Under the pieces are notes generated by a model. It was not told the origin of the DNA and searched no databases. It saw only the letters and a list, made by a program, of their open reading frames with translations. A stretch of DNA of 64,000 nucleotides from an uncultured Eubacterium sp. (lineage in GTDB: Bacteria > Bacillota > Clostridia > Lachnospirales > CAG-274), in contig UQYD01000001.1 in NCBI GenBank assembly GCA_900545305.1, forward strand, positions 1 to 64,000. Reading direction: 5' to 3'. Below are positions 61,887 through 64,000 of the stretch, piece after piece. The position numbers and the translations under genes were made by a program. Position 1 is the first letter of the stretch; the number at the start of each line of letters is the position of its first letter.

Positions 61887-62624
61887 ATGGCTTTACTTAA
61901 AGTTTCAAATGTTTCAAAAAGTTATGATGGCAGAAAAATAATAGACAATATAAATCTTGAGCTTAACAATGGTGAAATAGTTTCGTTGCTTGGTGTAAGT
62001 GGTGTTGGTAAAACTACTCTTTTTCAAGTAATATCAGGCTTGGTAAAATCGGATAATGGAACTGTGGAGTTAAATGGCAGAGATATTACCGGAGTTTCAG
62101 GAGAAGTTGGCTATATGTTGCAAAAGGATTTGCTTGTGCAATATAAAACTGTTTTAGATAATGTGGCACTTCCACTTATAATAAGAGGAGAAAAAAAGAA
62201 GGTTGCCAGAGAAAAAGCAGGTCAATTATTTCCTAAATTTGGATTAGACGGAACACAGAATAAATATCCATCTCAGCTTTCAGGTGGTATGCGTCAGAGG
62301 GCTGCATTTTTGAGAACATATTTGTTTTCAAATGAAATCAATTTGTTAGACGAACCTTTTAGTGCCTTAGATGCTATAACAAAAGGGGAGTTACATAAGT
62401 GGTATTTGGATATTGTCAATAGCATTAATTTATCTTCAATTATTATTACTCACGATATAGATGAGGCAATAATGTTGTCTGATAGAATTTATGTAATGGG
62501 TGGCAGACCCGGAAGTATAGTTTCAACTATAAATATTGAAAAAGACAAAAATCAACGTAAGGACTATAATCTTACAGAAGAATTTTTGGAATATAAAAAA
62601 GAAATATTGTCTAAATTAATGTAA
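61887..62624 (+). CDS. thiZ: ABC transporter ATPase for thiamine precursor
   Basis: 245 residues with Walker A (GVSGVGKTTLF), signature LSGGMRQRAAF, Walker B (INLLDEPFSALD) and the switch His (ITHDIDEA). It energises the ThiX/ThiY system in the cytoplasm. Last gene of the riboswitch-controlled operon. Confidence 0.92.
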   Translation: MALLKVSNVSKSYDGRKIIDNINLELNNGEIVSLLGVSGVGKTTLFQVISGLVKSDNGTVELNGRDITGVSGEVGYMLQKDLLVQYKTVLDNVALPLIIRGEKKKVAREKAGQLFPKFGLDGTQNKYPSQLSGGMRQRAAFLRTYLFSNEINLLDEPFSALDAITKGELHKWYLDIVNSINLSSIIITHDIDEAIMLSDRIYVMGGRPGSIVSTINIEKDKNQRKDYNLTEEFLEYKKEILSKLM

Positions 62625-62634
62625 TTATTTAAAG

Positions 62635-62667
62635 AGCTGGTTTCTGTAAAAGGAATCAGCTTTTTAT
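62635..62667 (+). terminator. intrinsic terminator of the thi operon
   Basis: AGCTGGTTTC pairs with GGAATCAGCT (two GU pairs), loop TGTAAAA, followed by TTTT. Confidence 0.82.
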
Positions 62668-62756
62668 ATATAAGTGGTTGAAGAAAATAATTTTTTTGGT
62701 ATAATAATTGAAAAGAAGAATTTTAAAGCATTGATTGATTTTGTGAGGTGTATTTT

Positions 62757-63794
62757 GTGATTAAAAATTTTCAAAAATTAATAACGAATTATGCCTACAA
62801 TAATAATCTTTACTGTAGATTTAATTTTGACGGATACATAGATGAAATAGATACAATAAAGGGTAAAGTGTTCTATGGCTCTGGTTTCACACTTGTTTTA
62901 GAATATCAACTAAATTATGGAAAATTGTTTTGTAGATTTATACTACAGCAAAATCCTCCTATAGAGTATAATCCTTACGATGTATTACACTATATTGATG
63001 ATAAATTCTATTGCCTGTCCTTTGATTATATTGAAAATGAAAAGGATTTGGAAATATGTATAAGCTATATTTTTGATGTTATAGATAAATATTATGAAAA
63101 AATATTGGAACTGTCCTATTCAGAAAAAATAAAAGATATAGAAAATATTTTTGCTAGAGATTTTGACAAATATTACAACGGAAATATCTTTGGTAATGAA
63201 AATATAGTCAGTGAATATAAGGAAATACTTTTTGATGATTATTACAACATAGACAATGAAAGATATTTCAAAAAAGAATATAAATATTTTATTGAGGGTA
63301 AATTTGATAAAGCAAAGGAAATATATTTAAAGAATAAAAATAATTTAGCTAATTATGAAATGAAAGTTTTGGAGCATATAGAAAATACAGAGAAAATGGA
63401 ATTGCCGGTAAAAAACATTGAAAGTGTTTCCAAATACGTTTTTTACAAGAAAAAAATATTTGATATAGTAAATTTACTGAAAATATTTTGTGGTATTTTT
63501 GGAGTTGGTTTAAGTTCATGTCTTTGCTTTGCAATTTATACAGTTATATATTATTTTTTAATGCTTGTAATAAAAGGACAATGTACAAATGTAAATAGAT
63601 ATGTTATAGCTGTACTAAGTATAATCCCTGGTATAATGATGACCTTTAAATTGCGAAAAGAATGGTATGATATGTTTGCAATACCAAATGATTTGGAAAG
63701 TAATGAAAAAATTTCTAAATTAGAGAAAAAATTAATATTGGTTTATATTATTTTAAGTTTTATAATTATGATTGTAAATATAAAACTTATTTAA
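62757..63794 (+). CDS. two-TM protein of unknown function
   Basis: 345 residues from GTG 62757, seven bases behind GAGGTG; the GTG at 62748 is inside the ribosome site. The first 230 residues are soluble and rich in Tyr, Asp and Asn (LITNYAYNNNLYCRFNFDGYIDEIDT...). They end with a degenerate TPR-like helix pair (YFIEGKFDKAKEIYLKNKNNLANYEMKVLEHI). Three hydrophobic segments fill residues about 245-270, 280-300 and 325-345. No family recognised. Confidence 0.7.
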   Translation: MIKNFQKLITNYAYNNNLYCRFNFDGYIDEIDTIKGKVFYGSGFTLVLEYQLNYGKLFCRFILQQNPPIEYNPYDVLHYIDDKFYCLSFDYIENEKDLEICISYIFDVIDKYYEKILELSYSEKIKDIENIFARDFDKYYNGNIFGNENIVSEYKEILFDDYYNIDNERYFKKEYKYFIEGKFDKAKEIYLKNKNNLANYEMKVLEHIENTEKMELPVKNIESVSKYVFYKKKIFDIVNLLKIFCGIFGVGLSSCLCFAIYTVIYYFLMLVIKGQCTNVNRYVIAVLSIIPGIMMTFKLRKEWYDMFAIPNDLESNEKISKLEKKLILVYIILSFIIMIVNIKLI

Positions 63795-63809
63795 TGGTGA
63801 TGTGAGATA

Positions 63810-64000
63810 ATGTACGATTTTGATAAAATTATAGACAGAAGAAACACAAATTCCTTAAAATGGGACGTAGCTGAAAATGAACTTCCAATGTGGGTAGCTG
63901 ATATGGACTTTGAAACAGCTCCGGAAATTAAGGAAGAATTGAAAAAATGTGTAGACAGAGGTATATTCGGTTATTCTATTGTACCTGAACAGTGGTACGA
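63810..64000 (+). CDS. PatB/MalY-type pyridoxal-phosphate C-S lyase, 3' end outside window
   Basis: The first 63 codons (MYDFDKIIDRRNTNSLKWD...ELPMWVADMDFETAPEIKEEL...GIFGYSIVPEQWY) match the N-terminus of class I/II aminotransferase-fold cystathionine beta-lyases of the PatB/MalY type. The PLP lysine lies beyond the window. It starts 13 bases after the preceding gene's stop. Confidence 0.88.
   Translation, partial: MYDFDKIIDRRNTNSLKWDVAENELPMWVADMDFETAPEIKEELKKCVDRGIFGYSIVPEQWY

Noticed and set aside
1..64000. CRISPR arrays, tRNA and rRNA genes
   Set aside because: No regularly spaced direct repeats and no cloverleaf or rRNA-like segments were noticed on either strand; this was by eye, so a tRNA scan would be decisive.

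Overview
The window looks like chromosomal DNA of a low-GC anaerobic Firmicute, most likely a clostridium of the Lachnospiraceae type. The signs are AT-rich codon use, strong AGGAGG-type ribosome sites, DUF6106 and DUF4364 proteins, a rimP-nusA-ylxR-ylxQ-infB operon, an AgrD-like peptide with a CLPGY ring and Gram-positive secretion signals. This placement is inferred from gene content only.

Layout. 1-2052: a 5'-truncated DUF6106 gene, guaA and its terminator. 2094 to about 10.9 kb: a mobilizable integrative element. It carries an XRE repressor, three operator repeats over divergent promoters, an excisionase-like protein, a tyrosine integrase, a DUF4373 replication-type protein, a palindrome-rich oriT candidate, MobC, a MOBP relaxase and a decayed VbhA-like antitoxin. 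Its cargo is a SLATT membrane protein plus reverse transcriptase pair, preceded by a compact structured RNA with its own promoter. The right end of the element was not found. 11.2-30.6 kb: a polymorphic-toxin island. It has a secreted papain-fold protein that has lost its catalytic residues, a 2081-residue secreted Rhs/YD protein with a caspase-like candidate tip, three promoterless Rhs tip cassettes with different C-termini (one Toxin_44-like, one DUF4474-like), and many small, often membrane-anchored, candidate immunity genes.

30.7-37.5 kb: a frameshifted voltage-gated K+ channel, metE with a second MetE-like gene, an AEC transporter, an iron alcohol dehydrogenase and an unlisted 52-residue Cys-rich gene on the minus strand. 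37.6-45.4 kb: translation operon rimP-nusA-ylxR-ylxQ-infB-rbfA-nrnA-truB-ribF. 45.5-48.4 kb (minus strand): DUF4364, TIGR01212 radical SAM, a nicotinamidase-like hydrolase and a CarD regulator. 48.6-56.3 kb: pyrB-pyrC-pyrF-carA-carB behind a leader that encodes a 34-residue peptide overlapping an intrinsic terminator, a design resembling enterobacterial pyrBI attenuation. 56.4-59.6 kb: an agr-type quorum-sensing locus in the order A, C, B, D. 59.6-62.7 kb: a TPP riboswitch and a thiamine-precursor ABC transporter. The window ends with a two-TM protein of unknown function and the start of a PatB-type C-S lyase.

The most interesting candidate is the RNA-SLATT-RT module at 8452-10503. A promoter whose predicted start coincides with a 13-bp closing stem makes an RNA of about 124 nt, containing two tetraloop hairpins and a 10-nt direct repeat that could act as a repeat-synthesis template. 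Next come the Rhs tip array, the dead papain-fold partner and the pyr leader. Several genes in the accessory region are broken by what look like single missing bases in homopolymer runs, so read-level checking is needed before calling them true pseudogenes.
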